A stretch of DNA of 48,054 nt from JBMNKL01 sp050261495 (GCA_050261495.1 JBLNDI010000046.1:1-48054); one strand, 5' to 3'. Counted from the stretch's first letter, positions 25,475 to 33,703 are shown. Numbers and translations: made by a program. The notes: generated by a model from the sequence alone, not told the origin.

Positions 25475-27774
25475 TCGTCGGGAATTTCCAAAATGACAGC
25501 TTCGTTCCCGAGCCGGATTTCTTTTCCGTAAACTTCAACAGTTATTTCTTCTCCGCCCTCTGCCCGGAGCGCAACCGTTTCTTTGCCGACATCCACTATT
25601 ATCGTGCAATTGCGGTAGTTCAGCCTGAACGAATAGCCTTCCCATTCGCGCGGTATCGACGGGGAGAAACTTAAAATATCACCGTCCGTCCTAAGTCCGC
25701 CGAAACCATAAACTATGTTCATCCAGGCCGCCGCTATGGACGTAATGTGAAGCCCTTCCGCGGTATTCCTGTTATAATTGTCCAGGTCCATCCTGGTGGC
25801 AAACTTGAAGAATTCATAAGCTTCTTCAAATTTCTTCAACTGTGTCGCAAGTATGGAATGAACCGACGGGGACAGCGAGCTTTCATGGATGCATCTGGGC
25901 TCGTAAAACTCGTAGTTTTTCCTGATAACTTCCTCGGGAAAGCTTTTATTGAAAAGGAGCATGAACATCAAAACATCCGGCTGTTTTAGCATGTCGTTCC
26001 GGTAAATCCTATCGTACGACCAATGATGGTACAACGGAAAATCTTCTACCGGGATGGCAGAGACATCTACATGCGGCAGCTTGAAATAGCCGTCATGCTG
26101 TTCATAAAGCTTTGTTTCGCTGTCGTACGGAATATACATGCATTCGGCCATTTTCCCCCACATGGCGCATTCATCATCGGAAAGCTCCATTTTCCCAGCC
26201 AGCGCGGCGTATTGGCGTTCATCCTGGTTTTTCAACTCACGCAGCACATCAAGCGTATAATTAAAAGCAAATTTGCCCATATAATTGGTATAGCAGTTAT
26301 TATTCACCATCATCTGGAACTCATCCGGCCCCATAACGCAATAATAGCCGTACTTTGTCCCGTTTTCAGTCCAACTGCCCCTGGTAGCCAGCATCCTGCA
26401 AATTTCCACCAGCATCGGGATGCCGCATTCGGTCAGGAATTCCCTGTCGCCCGACATTCTCACATAAAACCAGATGCTGTATGCCACAGCAGTTGAAGCC
26501 TGGAGCTGCAGGCTGGCATGCTGCCAAAGGGTACAGCATTCCCTCCCGCTGATGGTTGCGATCGGGTAGAATGCACCCTTGCAATCCAGGCTTTCCGCCC
26601 TTTTCTTTGCTTCCGGCAATGTTTGGTACCTGAAAACCAGGAGATTTTTCGCCGCTTCAAGGTTATTGAAGATAAAAAACGGCAGGCAATAAATCTCGGT
26701 GTCCCAGAAGGCGTTTCCGTTGTAAGCCTCGCCCGTCAGCCCCTTGGCGCCAATGTTTGCTCCCTTCATCGCACCGTGGTACGTCTGGAACATCTGGAAG
26801 ATGCAGAAGCGTATGCCCTGCTGGTTCAGATCGTCCCCCTTGATGACAATGTCCGACTTGTTCCAGGCAGCCTGCCACCACGCCTCATTCTCTTCTCTTA
26901 ACATTTCATAATCAAGTCCGGCAATTTCATTTCTTGAATGGCCGCACAGGTCTTTAAACGTATCGGCGGATTCACCGGAAGCGCCCCGGTCCGCCAGGTT
27001 TGCCGCGATTCTTGTTATTTCCGCCTTGACCCCTTTATCAAGCCGGACAATGAATTCCTTCGCCACGCTTTTTTCATTTGCGAAGATATCTTTTTGTGAA
27101 CGGATATCCCCATGGAAAACACAGTTTGAAAAAACCTTGAATCCCGTATTTTCAACCGTGCCTGCAATACCAAGATAATTTTCATCCGTTCTCATATCCG
27201 AACAATTCCAGAAGTTTCTCCCGTATGCAACATGGATGCCGGAAAAATCCAAACCGGCGATAATTTTTACCTCGCCGCTGAAATTCAACGGGGTTATCGA
27301 AATTTTCTGGGCGCCCACATGTACCCTGTTCATTGAGACAAATCGTTCGAATTCAAGCCTGAGCATTTTGCCGCTTCGGGTCGTCCAAGTAAATGAGCGG
27401 CTCAGCACGCCGCTCCTTAAGTCCAATACCCTTTTGAAGCAGCTGAAATTGCTCTTTTTCAAGTCCAGTTGTTCTTCTTCGGCATATATTCTCGTGAAGA
27501 TCCAGTTTACCGAATTAACCATGAATTCGGTGCTGTTCACGATGCCCTTGTATGGGGACGGCGCATGCTCCAGCCTTTCGTAGATCCCGTTGAAATAACT
27601 TCCTACGAGGCTTTCACCGGAATATCCCTCGTCAAAATATCCTCGAACGCCCATATATTCGTTTCCTATTGAAAAAACCGACTCGGAAACCATTCCGTAA
27701 GACGGATTGAAACCTTCCTCAATTATTTTCCAAGGATCAGCAAGAAAGTACCTATCTGCAGTCTTAGCCATCAT
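25456..27774 (-). CDS. GH65 family glycoside phosphorylase, second paralogue
   Basis: A 772-residue GH65 enzyme, only distantly similar to the next gene. It starts WKIIEEGFNPSYG, carries FWDTEIY (357-363) and the general acid Glu485 in VMGPDEFQMMVNNN. The signature ATISGRECCTLWQHASLQLQ differs from the WES motif of the other paralogue, so the two should have different linkage or acceptor preference. ATG at 27774 (or the next codon) follows AGGAG. The gap to the permease is 2 nt. Cytoplasmic phosphorolysis of an imported oligosaccharide is the expected role, feeding PgmB. Confidence 0.9.
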   Translation of the reverse strand: MMAKTADRYFLADPWKIIEEGFNPSYGMVSESVFSIGNEYMGVRGYFDEGYSGESLVGSYFNGIYERLEHAPSPYKGIVNSTEFMVNSVNWIFTRIYAEEEQLDLKKSNFSCFKRVLDLRSGVLSRSFTWTTRSGKMLRLEFERFVSMNRVHVGAQKISITPLNFSGEVKIIAGLDFSGIHVAYGRNFWNCSDMRTDENYLGIAGTVENTGFKVFSNCVFHGDIRSQKDIFANEKSVAKEFIVRLDKGVKAEITRIAANLADRGASGESADTFKDLCGHSRNEIAGLDYEMLREENEAWWQAAWNKSDIVIKGDDLNQQGIRFCIFQMFQTYHGAMKGANIGAKGLTGEAYNGNAFWDTEIYCLPFFIFNNLEAAKNLLVFRYQTLPEAKKRAESLDCKGAFYPIATISGRECCTLWQHASLQLQASTAVAYSIWFYVRMSGDREFLTECGIPMLVEICRMLATRGSWTENGTKYGYYCVMGPDEFQMMVNNNCYTNYMGKFAFNYTLDVLRELKNQDERQYAALAGKMELSDDECAMWGKMAECMYIPYDSETKLYEQHDGYFKLPHVDVSAIPVEDFPLYHHWSYDRIYRNDMLKQPDVLMFMLLFNKSFPEEVIRKNYEFYEPRCIHESSLSPSVHSILATQLKKFEEAYEFFKFATRMDLDNYNRNTAEGLHITSIAAAWMNIVYGFGGLRTDGDILSFSPSIPREWEGYSFRLNYRNCTIIVDVGKETVALRAEGGEEITVEVYGKEIRLGNEAVILEIPDEWRWSD

Positions 27775-27776
27775 GT

Positions 27777-28655
27777 TTACTCCTTTATTGCGCCTATTGC
27801 CGCACCATTTATTATTTGTCTTTGAAAAAGCATGAAAAGCACCGTCGGCGGCACCATGGAAAAGAAAACCGCTCTGAGCACATCGACAAAAGGCGTATTG
27901 GCATTCCTGAATTTAAATAGCGCAATCATTACAGTTTCCATTCCGGAACCGCTCAAAACAAGGTAAGGCAGCAGGAAGTCCGACCAGGCCGCATTTATTG
28001 AGAAAATGGCAACTACCATGATAATGGGCCTGGAAAGGGGCAGAATAATAAGCCTGAACATTTGGAGAACACCGCATCCGTCAAGCTTTGCGGCCTCAAA
28101 CAACTCACGCGGCATGCTCTCGAAAAACTGCTTGAACAAAACCGTATAAAAAGCATTTGCGCCGTATGCCAGCCACAAGGGCAGGAAGGATTTATTGAGC
28201 CCTACCCTGTTGATATTGACAAAAAGCGCAACCATGCTCGTGGTTGGTGGGATAAGGAGGCTCCAGACAACCAGTCCGTAAATGGCCTTATGTCCCTTGG
28301 GTTTCAAAATACCCAGGCTATATGCAATCAGACCGTTGAAAATTATCGCGCACACTGCACTTCCGGCCACAAGAATCAGCGAATTCAAGTAATAGTGAAG
28401 AAATTTCAGCTCGTTCCATGTTTTTATGAACAATGAAAAATTCAGCTTTGAGGGGAATATGGTCACATTTGTTTTGAATTCCTTTATGTCCTTGAAACTT
28501 GCCATGAAAACCCATATGGCAGGAAACAGGCATATAAAAGCTATCGCGGCGCATAACAACATTATAATGATTATCATTACTTTTACGCGGAAGGAACTGA
28601 CGTCATAATCTCGAATGGCCCCGTCCTTCTTGCCGGCGTATCTCTCAAAAAACAT
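27777..28655 (-). CDS. Carbohydrate ABC transporter permease (MalG type)
   Basis: A 292-residue CUT1 permease with six membrane segments (first: IIIIMLLCAAIAFICLFPAI) and the EAA loop MPRELFEAAKLDGCGVLQMF. ATG at 28655 follows a purine-rich GGGAGGGGGG tract. It is the partner of the permease at 28810-29733 and is followed after 2 nt by a GH65 gene, which ties the transporter to phosphorolysis. Confidence 0.92.
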   Translation of the reverse strand: MFFERYAGKKDGAIRDYDVSSFRVKVMIIIIMLLCAAIAFICLFPAIWVFMASFKDIKEFKTNVTIFPSKLNFSLFIKTWNELKFLHYYLNSLILVAGSAVCAIIFNGLIAYSLGILKPKGHKAIYGLVVWSLLIPPTTSMVALFVNINRVGLNKSFLPLWLAYGANAFYTVLFKQFFESMPRELFEAAKLDGCGVLQMFRLIILPLSRPIIMVVAIFSINAAWSDFLLPYLVLSGSGMETVMIALFKFRNANTPFVDVLRAVFFSMVPPTVLFMLFQRQIINGAAIGAIKE

Positions 28656-28809
28656 CCCTATCCCCCCTCCCAGGTTCCATACTCTCTTTCAATCCGGTTT
28701 ATTTTAAGCTTTATATGTGGCCTTATATAGCCTTATATAATCTTGTACCAGATCTTATGCTTGCGGCTTTTGCCACTTCCGCTTTTACTCTTTACCCATG
28801 TCATATTAC

Positions 28810-29733
28810 TCAATTATTTTCATTGGTTTTTGCCAACTTTCCATATATGCCGCTGAGTATTACAAGCACAATGCATATCATGACCGACAGCGCGGCTCCC
28901 TTGGGATAGTCGAAATCCCTGAATGAAAAGTTGTAAACCAACTGCATCAGCGAAATGCTTGCATTATTTGGCCCGCCGTTTGTCATGACAAGGGGCTCGT
29001 ACAATACCTGGAATACGGCAATTATCTGCAGTATCAGGAGCGTCCTGCCCAGCGGGAAAATCGCCGGAAGCACGATATACCTTATTCTTTGTATAATCCC
29101 CGCCCCGTCTATAGTTGCGGCTTCATAGAGTTCGCTGTTGATCCTGCTGATGTCGGCCATGTAAATCAGTGATGTTGATCCTGCGCTTCTCCACGTCATT
29201 GTCAGGATGATCAGCGGTATGGTAAGCTTGGGGTTGTTAAGCCACACCTGGTTCGGAATGCCCACCTTCGAGAGCAGTATGTTCAATACTCCGGTCGGTC
29301 CCGGCGTGAAAAAAAACCTCCATATAAAAACCGTCGCCATTCCGGGAACCATGTTGGGAAAATACACCCCGATGCGGAAAAACCCTTTGAACTGCACTGT
29401 TTCACTGATCAATACCGCCATGGCTATCGGTACCGAGAACCCTATTATCAGCGACCACAGAACATACGCAAATGTATTCCTGAAAGCTGCCAAAAAATCC
29501 GGGTGCTTCAATATAGTAATATAATTGTCGAACAATACAAATTCCTGCAATCTTACGCCCTTGGCGGTATACAACGATAAGCGCACGCTTTCAAGCAGCG
29601 GTTCCCATACGAAGAATGCAAACAACAGCAGCGTCGGCAACATAACCAGCCAGCCGGCCAAATCCCGCCGCATGCGGTAATGTCCCGGCTTTATAACCGC
29701 GGACCGGTCCAGGACGGGGTCAGCATGCTTCAT
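28810..29733 (-). CDS. Sugar ABC transporter permease (MalF type)
   Basis: A CUT1 permease of about 307 residues. It has an N-terminal helix (LAGWLVMLPTLLLFAFF) and an EAA loop with INSELYEAATIDGAGIIQRI. The ATG at 29733 has GGGGGAGAGG six bases upstream and is preferred over the GTG at 29754. The gap to the next permease is 154 nt and holds short repeats of CCTTATATA (28722-28740) but no gene. Confidence 0.9.
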   Translation of the reverse strand: MKHADPVLDRSAVIKPGHYRMRRDLAGWLVMLPTLLLFAFFVWEPLLESVRLSLYTAKGVRLQEFVLFDNYITILKHPDFLAAFRNTFAYVLWSLIIGFSVPIAMAVLISETVQFKGFFRIGVYFPNMVPGMATVFIWRFFFTPGPTGVLNILLSKVGIPNQVWLNNPKLTIPLIILTMTWRSAGSTSLIYMADISRINSELYEAATIDGAGIIQRIRYIVLPAIFPLGRTLLILQIIAVFQVLYEPLVMTNGGPNNASISLMQLVYNFSFRDFDYPKGAALSVMICIVLVILSGIYGKLAKTNENN

Positions 29734-29766
29734 TCCGGTCCTCTCCCCCTTCACGTCATTATCCGT

Positions 29767-29800
29767 GCGGGAGGCTTTCTCGGAAAAAGATGCCTCCCGC
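29767..29800 (-). other. Intercistronic 9-bp hairpin after the binding-protein gene
   Basis: Perfect GCGGGAGGC / GCCTCCCGC stem between the binding protein and first permease, with no T-run on the minus strand. It probably protects the upstream cistron's mRNA and lowers permease expression. Confidence 0.7.
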
Positions 29801-29862
29801 TTCCGGATTCGCCTTTTATTTCGACAATTCAGGCAAAAATTCCTATGGCAATATCTATTTTA

Positions 29863-31368
29863 TTATTTCTTCGGGAATTTCTCATCAAGTATTGCCTGGT
29901 AATTCTTGTTTGCCGTTTCCATAAGCATTGCAACATCCGCGTTTTTATCCGTTATCACCGCTTGCAGGACCTTCGTCAGCTCCGCGTACATGTCTTGCGT
30001 CGCGCCCGGCTCTTCCATGCGAAGCTTGCCCCCGCCGGATGTAGCGTCAAAATAGCTCTGGTATTTTTTGACGTCCACGTTGCCGAATTCTTTGATGATC
30101 GCCGCTTCGGCGTCAAGGATTTCCTTGTTGATCCAGCACGGGAATCTGGGAATAACCGGAACTCCCGCCGCAACTTTGGTTTCGGCGTCTTTTCTCATAC
30201 CTGCAATCACAGTTTCTGTTGCAATCGGAGCTTTACCCATTATTTCAAGGTAATCCAGCGCAGCGTTGATTTCGGCTTTCGTGGCATTTTTGGCAAACAT
30301 GTACGGTGTTCCGCCCGCCAGCGAATATTGTCCGCCGGGTCCCGCGGGTACGGCGCACATCGCCAGATCCTCAAGAGGAAGCCCGTTATTCTGCGTAGGT
30401 TGGTTTACAGCATCATTTGCCGCTATGTACATAGCCGCGGCGCCCGTGCCAAGGGCGGTGAAGCCCGTGCCCCAGTCCTCATTGAGGGGATCTGCGGTCA
30501 TAACGTCATATTTCCATTTTAAATCCTTGACAAACTGCATAGCCGCAATGGCTTCCTGTGAATTGAGATTCGATGTGAATGTGCCGTCGCCGTTATCCTT
30601 GCAAAGCGTAGCGCCGAAATTCCACGCAATCTGTGAAAAATGCCATCCTCCGGCATTGTCCTTTGCCAGGATGCAAATTCCGGCCTGTCCGGTGGCATCC
30701 TTTATCTTTTTTGCCTTATCCGCAAGTTCATCCATTGTCTTTGGGTAGAGCGGATAGCCTTCGGCATCGACAAGACCGGCCTGTCTGAACAATTCTATGT
30801 TCATCATCAGTCCCAGGGCATACCCGTCGCGGGGAATTCCGTAAATCCTCCCGTCCTTGGAAAGAAGTTCTTTTATTGAGGGATTTATAGCCTGGTCCCA
30901 ACCGCGTGCTTTCAACTCGTCTGTAATATCAGCCACAAAATCGCCTGCAATCAGCTTTTGAGGCTCCGTGAACCATGTTTCGAATATGGTCGGCAGGTTT
31001 CCTGATTCCGCCATTGATACGAATGTGTCCGTGCCATATTTGTAATATGCGGGAACTACGGTTACATTGGGGTGAAGTTCTTTCATCTTCTTTACGAATT
31101 CTTCGTGCATCGCAATGTCGTTCGTAAGTGTCGGCTCCGGCCAGATGCCGAGCTTTAAAGTAACAGGTTCTTCTGCAGGTTCTTCTGCGGGTTCTTCTGC
31201 AGGTTTTTCAGATTCACCAGCCGACTTGCCATCGGTATTTCCGGTTTCCGCCGTCGTTTCGGCTGCTTTTGCGCCGTCCTCGGACGCGGCTTGCCTGCCA
31301 CAGCCGGAAATAAGGGACAAAACCATAATTAAGCAAAGTACCAGGCTCAGGAGTCTCGCTTTTTTCAT
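29863..31368 (-). CDS. Extracellular sugar-binding lipoprotein
   Basis: A 501-residue solute-binding protein that opens the GH65 operon. The lipobox is LISGC, followed by an acidic tether containing three PAEE repeats. The mature part has typical family 1 features: LKLGIWPEP, a central GYALGLMMNIELFRQAGLVD, and TMDELADKAKKIKDATG. The ATG at 31368 is preferred because AAGGAAGG lies ten bases upstream; the in-frame TTG at 31377 almost touches that site. Expression is expected to be controlled by the LacI-type repressor through the operator at the start point. Confidence 0.92.
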   Translation of the reverse strand: MKKARLLSLVLCLIMVLSLISGCGRQAASEDGAKAAETTAETGNTDGKSAGESEKPAEEPAEEPAEEPVTLKLGIWPEPTLTNDIAMHEEFVKKMKELHPNVTVVPAYYKYGTDTFVSMAESGNLPTIFETWFTEPQKLIAGDFVADITDELKARGWDQAINPSIKELLSKDGRIYGIPRDGYALGLMMNIELFRQAGLVDAEGYPLYPKTMDELADKAKKIKDATGQAGICILAKDNAGGWHFSQIAWNFGATLCKDNGDGTFTSNLNSQEAIAAMQFVKDLKWKYDVMTADPLNEDWGTGFTALGTGAAAMYIAANDAVNQPTQNNGLPLEDLAMCAVPAGPGGQYSLAGGTPYMFAKNATKAEINAALDYLEIMGKAPIATETVIAGMRKDAETKVAAGVPVIPRFPCWINKEILDAEAAIIKEFGNVDVKKYQSYFDATSGGGKLRMEEPGATQDMYAELTKVLQAVITDKNADVAMLMETANKNYQAILDEKFPKK

Positions 31369-31390
31369 TTTTCTCAATCCTTCCTTTAAA

Positions 31391-31406
31391 TATTTAACGT
31401 CAAACT
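31391..31406. promoter_or_regulatory. Second, imperfect LacI-type operator in the 5' leader (O2)
   Basis: TATTTAACGTCAAACT matches 13 of 16 positions of the main operator. The two centres are 84 bp apart, eight helical turns, a spacing compatible with a repression loop. Confidence 0.5.
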
Positions 31407-31418
31407 ATCTGTTGTCAC

Positions 31419-31452
31419 ATTTTAGCGATACGTTGCCATATTTTAGCGATAC
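31419..31452. repeat. Paired 13-bp direct repeat between the operators
   Basis: ATTTTAGCGATAC occurs at 31419-31431 and again at 31440-31452, exactly 21 bp apart (two helical turns). This spacing suggests a dimeric protein site unrelated to the LacI palindrome. Confidence 0.6.
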
Positions 31453-31474
31453 AAGTCTTTATTCAAAATTTAAT

Positions 31475-31490
31475 AGTTTAACGTTAAACT
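31475..31490. promoter_or_regulatory. Perfect LacI-type operator at the transcription start (O1)
   Basis: AGTTTAACGTTAAACT is a perfect 16-bp palindrome starting one base beyond the -10 box and covering the expected start point. A close variant precedes the nearby lacI-type gene. Confidence 0.8.
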
Positions 31491-31491
31491 T

Positions 31492-31520
31492 ATTTTAACA
31501 TTTGTTCACCATGCTGTCAA
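31492..31520 (-). promoter_or_regulatory. Strong SigA promoter of the GH65 transport operon
   Basis: Minus strand: TTGACA (31520-31515), 17-nt spacer, TAAAAT (31497-31492). It drives the binding protein, two permeases and two GH65 genes. Confidence 0.8.
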
Positions 31521-31563
31521 TTGGGGATTGAAAAATTTTTTGGTTATTTCTGATACCGCTTGT

Positions 31564-32565
31564 CTATATACGGTTGTATAAGGGAGAATATTTCGCCGCA
31601 AGCCTTATCGCCTCGACCATGCTCACCGCGCTTGCTTTTCCCGTTCCGGCTATGTCAAAAGCCGTCCCGTGATCGACCGATGTCCTGAGGAAAGGCAATC
31701 CGACGGTCAGCGCTATTGTCCTCTCAAAATCAAGGGTTTTCGTGGCGATGTGTCCCTGGTCATGGTAAAGCGAAAGAACGGAATTGAATCTTCCCTGGAG
31801 TGCAAGATGAAATACCGAGTCGGCCCCGATGGGTCCCTCCACATTGTAGCCAAGCCGCTTTGCTTCCTCGACAGCCGGTATTATATGAACCACTTCCTCA
31901 TCACCGAAAAGGCCGTGCTCTCCGGAGTGCGGGTTCAAGCCCGCGATTGCCATGGTGCCTTCCGTGATGCCAAGACGCCTCAAGGCTTCGGTGCATCTTT
32001 CAATATAATCCAGCAGCCTGTCCTTCGTAACGAGTTCGCATGCCTTCCTGAGCGAAACATGACGGGTCAGGAAAAAAACGCGCATATTTTTCACTTCGAA
32101 CATGGTCAGCGGATCACGGGTTCCCGTGAGTCCTGCCAGTATTTCCGTGTGTCCTATATAATCCACGTTGGCAGCCTTTAATGACTCCTTGTTTATCGGC
32201 GTTGTCGCAATAGCGTCCACATCTTTCGCAAGGGCCATATCAACCGCCTTCTTTATATATTCGAACGCCGCTTTTCCGGCTTGCGCCTGGATTTCGCCGA
32301 TTTTCAGCGTTTTTATGTTAACATTCCCCATGTCCACCAGGTCGAGCGTCCCCGGCTTATAAAAGCCTTCGCCGGCATTGCTTACAATGTTGATGCGCCG
32401 GCTCAAACCGCAAAATTTCATTGCCTGCCTCATAACGGAAGCATCTCCGATTACCAGCGGCCTGCAAAGCGAATAAAGCTCATCCGGCGCCAGCGCTTTC
32501 AATACTATCTCGGGGCCGATCCCGGCCGGATCCCCCATGGGTATGGCTATTGTCGGCCTGTTCAT
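31564..32565 (-). CDS. pdxA: PdxA-family 4-phospho-hydroxyacid dehydrogenase
   Basis: A 333-residue NAD-dependent, metal-binding dehydrogenase of the PdxA family. It has the N-terminal signature PTIAIPMGDPAGIGPEIVLKAL, metal/substrate histidines in DYIGHTEILAGL and SLYHDQGHIATKTL, and NPHSGEHGLFG. Classical PdxA oxidises 4-phosphohydroxy-L-threonine in vitamin B6 synthesis; the PdxA2 branch oxidises 4-phospho-erythronate or -threonate. A stand-alone gene among sugar operons favours the latter, but the usual DUF1537 kinase partner is not present. The ATG at 32565 follows GGGGGATG. The frame stays open further upstream but without family similarity. The 3' end is duplicated as a remnant at 18891-18985. 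Confidence 0.9.
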   Translation of the reverse strand: MNRPTIAIPMGDPAGIGPEIVLKALAPDELYSLCRPLVIGDASVMRQAMKFCGLSRRINIVSNAGEGFYKPGTLDLVDMGNVNIKTLKIGEIQAQAGKAAFEYIKKAVDMALAKDVDAIATTPINKESLKAANVDYIGHTEILAGLTGTRDPLTMFEVKNMRVFFLTRHVSLRKACELVTKDRLLDYIERCTEALRRLGITEGTMAIAGLNPHSGEHGLFGDEEVVHIIPAVEEAKRLGYNVEGPIGADSVFHLALQGRFNSVLSLYHDQGHIATKTLDFERTIALTVGLPFLRTSVDHGTAFDIAGTGKASAVSMVEAIRLAAKYSPLYNRI

Positions 32566-32608
32566 GCTTTCACATCCCCCTGCCATGGAATATAGAGTAA
32601 ACACGATA

Positions 32609-32637
32609 ATATTAGCATTATTATTTCCCCGATGCAA
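32609..32637 (-). promoter_or_regulatory. Predicted promoter of pdxA
   Basis: Minus strand: TTGCAT (32637-32632), 17-nt spacer, TAATAT (32614-32609), giving a leader of about 40 nt before the ATG at 32565. Confidence 0.5.
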
Positions 32638-32647
32638 TCCTACCAAG

Positions 32648-32685
32648 ACAGTAAGACAGGGAACCGTCCCCATAATAATTTACTA
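32648..32685. repeat. REP-like hairpin with ACCGTCCC core, second copy
   Basis: AGTAA...TTACT arms flank GGGAACCGTCCCC, the same core as the element at 19003-19031. It lies upstream of pdxA. Confidence 0.4.
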
Positions 32686-32745
32686 TTTATGTACTACCCA
32701 TTACTTCATAATTTAAGCTTGAAATCCGTCCATGGATAGACGGCT

Positions 32746-32830
32746 ATTCGCCTGATTTCGCACAATGTCCGGCATTCGCATCGCTGATGAGCTGTGCTAG
32801 GAATCTAAAGGGTAAGCATGCCCGGCGAAT
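32746..32830. other. Nested stem-loop in the pdxA/toxin intergenic region
   Basis: Outer arms ATTCGCC (32746-32752) and GGCGAAT (32824-32830) enclose GCACA (32760-32764) with TGTGC (32793-32797) and an apical CATC/GATG. This is a coherent fold of about 85 nt in a 519-bp gene-free region. The part TTTCGCACAA resembles the hairpin repeats at 1129 and 2797. It may be a small RNA, a degenerate element end or chance. A 7-bp stem TACCCTG/CAGGGTA lies further on near 32920-32940. No coding region is seen between 32566 and 33084. Confidence 0.35.
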
Positions 32831-33084
32831 CGGTGTGGTGTGCGTTTTCATGATTTTAACCCTCTAAATTCTAAATTTTCATAAACAGAATTATAATCAA
32901 ACTTCAATTCTCTACCCTGTCAAATCAGGGTACGGATGCCCGACACAAAAATGGCATGTCGCCTAACTCTTATATTACCGAATCAAGTTTGTAAATCTAA
33001 CTTTACTTTCCATTATTGACATGCCACGAAAGCACTTCAATTTCCATTTTCAGTCTAACAAACATTAACGCTATATATAGAAAT

Positions 33085-33402
33085 CTACCGCACAAGCCAT
33101 CCATAATCCTGTCTGCAATCAACGATATAATCAACGTATACCGTCTGGTCTTTGATCTGATACAAAATCAAATACCATTTCTCTACAAACATCTTATGGT
33201 ACTTATTAAGTGGGATAAATTCTGCTGTAAGAAATGGGAATCGTTCAGGCATTAAAGAAAGGGAGCGAATGGCATCCATAAGATCGTTTTTTGCTTTACG
33301 TGCAGCAGAAGGGCTTTTCTGTGCTAAAAACCGTACATGGCCCGCCAGCATTTGACGGGCGCGGTCGGAAACAATAACCTTATACTGAATCTTCTTTTCC
33401 AT
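33085..33402 (-). CDS. RelE/ParE-family toxin
   Basis: A 105-residue basic protein of the RelE/ParE superfamily, with the typical start YKVIVSDRARQMLAGHVRFLAQKSPSAARK and ending YLILYQIKDQTVYVDYIVDCRQDYGWL. RelE members cut mRNA in the ribosome and ParE members poison gyrase; the sequence alone does not decide between them. ATG at 33402 follows GAGGTG and overlaps the antitoxin gene by 23 nt, the normal order for a type II system. Confidence 0.9.
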   Translation of the reverse strand: MEKKIQYKVIVSDRARQMLAGHVRFLAQKSPSAARKAKNDLMDAIRSLSLMPERFPFLTAEFIPLNKYHKMFVEKWYLILYQIKDQTVYVDYIVDCRQDYGWLVR

Positions 33403-33670
33403 GTTTCACCTCTTCAATAATGCTTTCGAGATAGCTGTCCAATTCATCCGGTGTAACTCCGGCACGGCCAGCCAAGCGGTCTTCCTCAACAGCCAGCAGT
33501 TCTTCCCTCAGCTTCAGCATTTTTTCTCGACGGGTAAAGGCCTCTATATCCATAACCACGAGATCACCCTCGCCGTTCTTGGTGAGAAAAACAGGTTCAC
33601 CGGTGGACTTACACAAAGCTGCAATTTCATTGTAGTTTTGCCGGATACTTGCGGATGGTTTAATCTGCAT
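33380..33670 (-). CDS. Phd/YefM-family antitoxin
   Basis: A 96-residue antitoxin. The N-terminal half is the Phd/YefM DNA-binding fold (IKPSASIRQNYNEIAALCKSTGEPVFLTKNG, DLVVMDIEAFTRR). The C-terminal half is an acidic helix (DELDSYLESIIEEV) that would wrap the toxin. ATG at 33670 has AAGGAG eight bases upstream; the frame is open upstream but lacks similarity. The complex probably represses the promoter at 33704-33732. Confidence 0.9.
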   Translation of the reverse strand: MQIKPSASIRQNYNEIAALCKSTGEPVFLTKNGEGDLVVMDIEAFTRREKMLKLREELLAVEEDRLAGRAGVTPDELDSYLESIIEEVKHGKEDSV

Positions 33671-33703
33671 GGTATCAACTCCTTGTAGTAATATTCTAAT
33701 CAT

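Noticed and set aside
28656..28809. Small gene or promoter in the gap between the two permeases
   Set aside because: Only short CCTTATATA repeats and no open frame with a ribosome site; the operon most likely reads through.
32746..33080. Degenerate insertion sequence between pdxA and the toxin gene
   Set aside because: No transposase remnant, terminal repeats or target duplication could be shown; only hairpins are visible.
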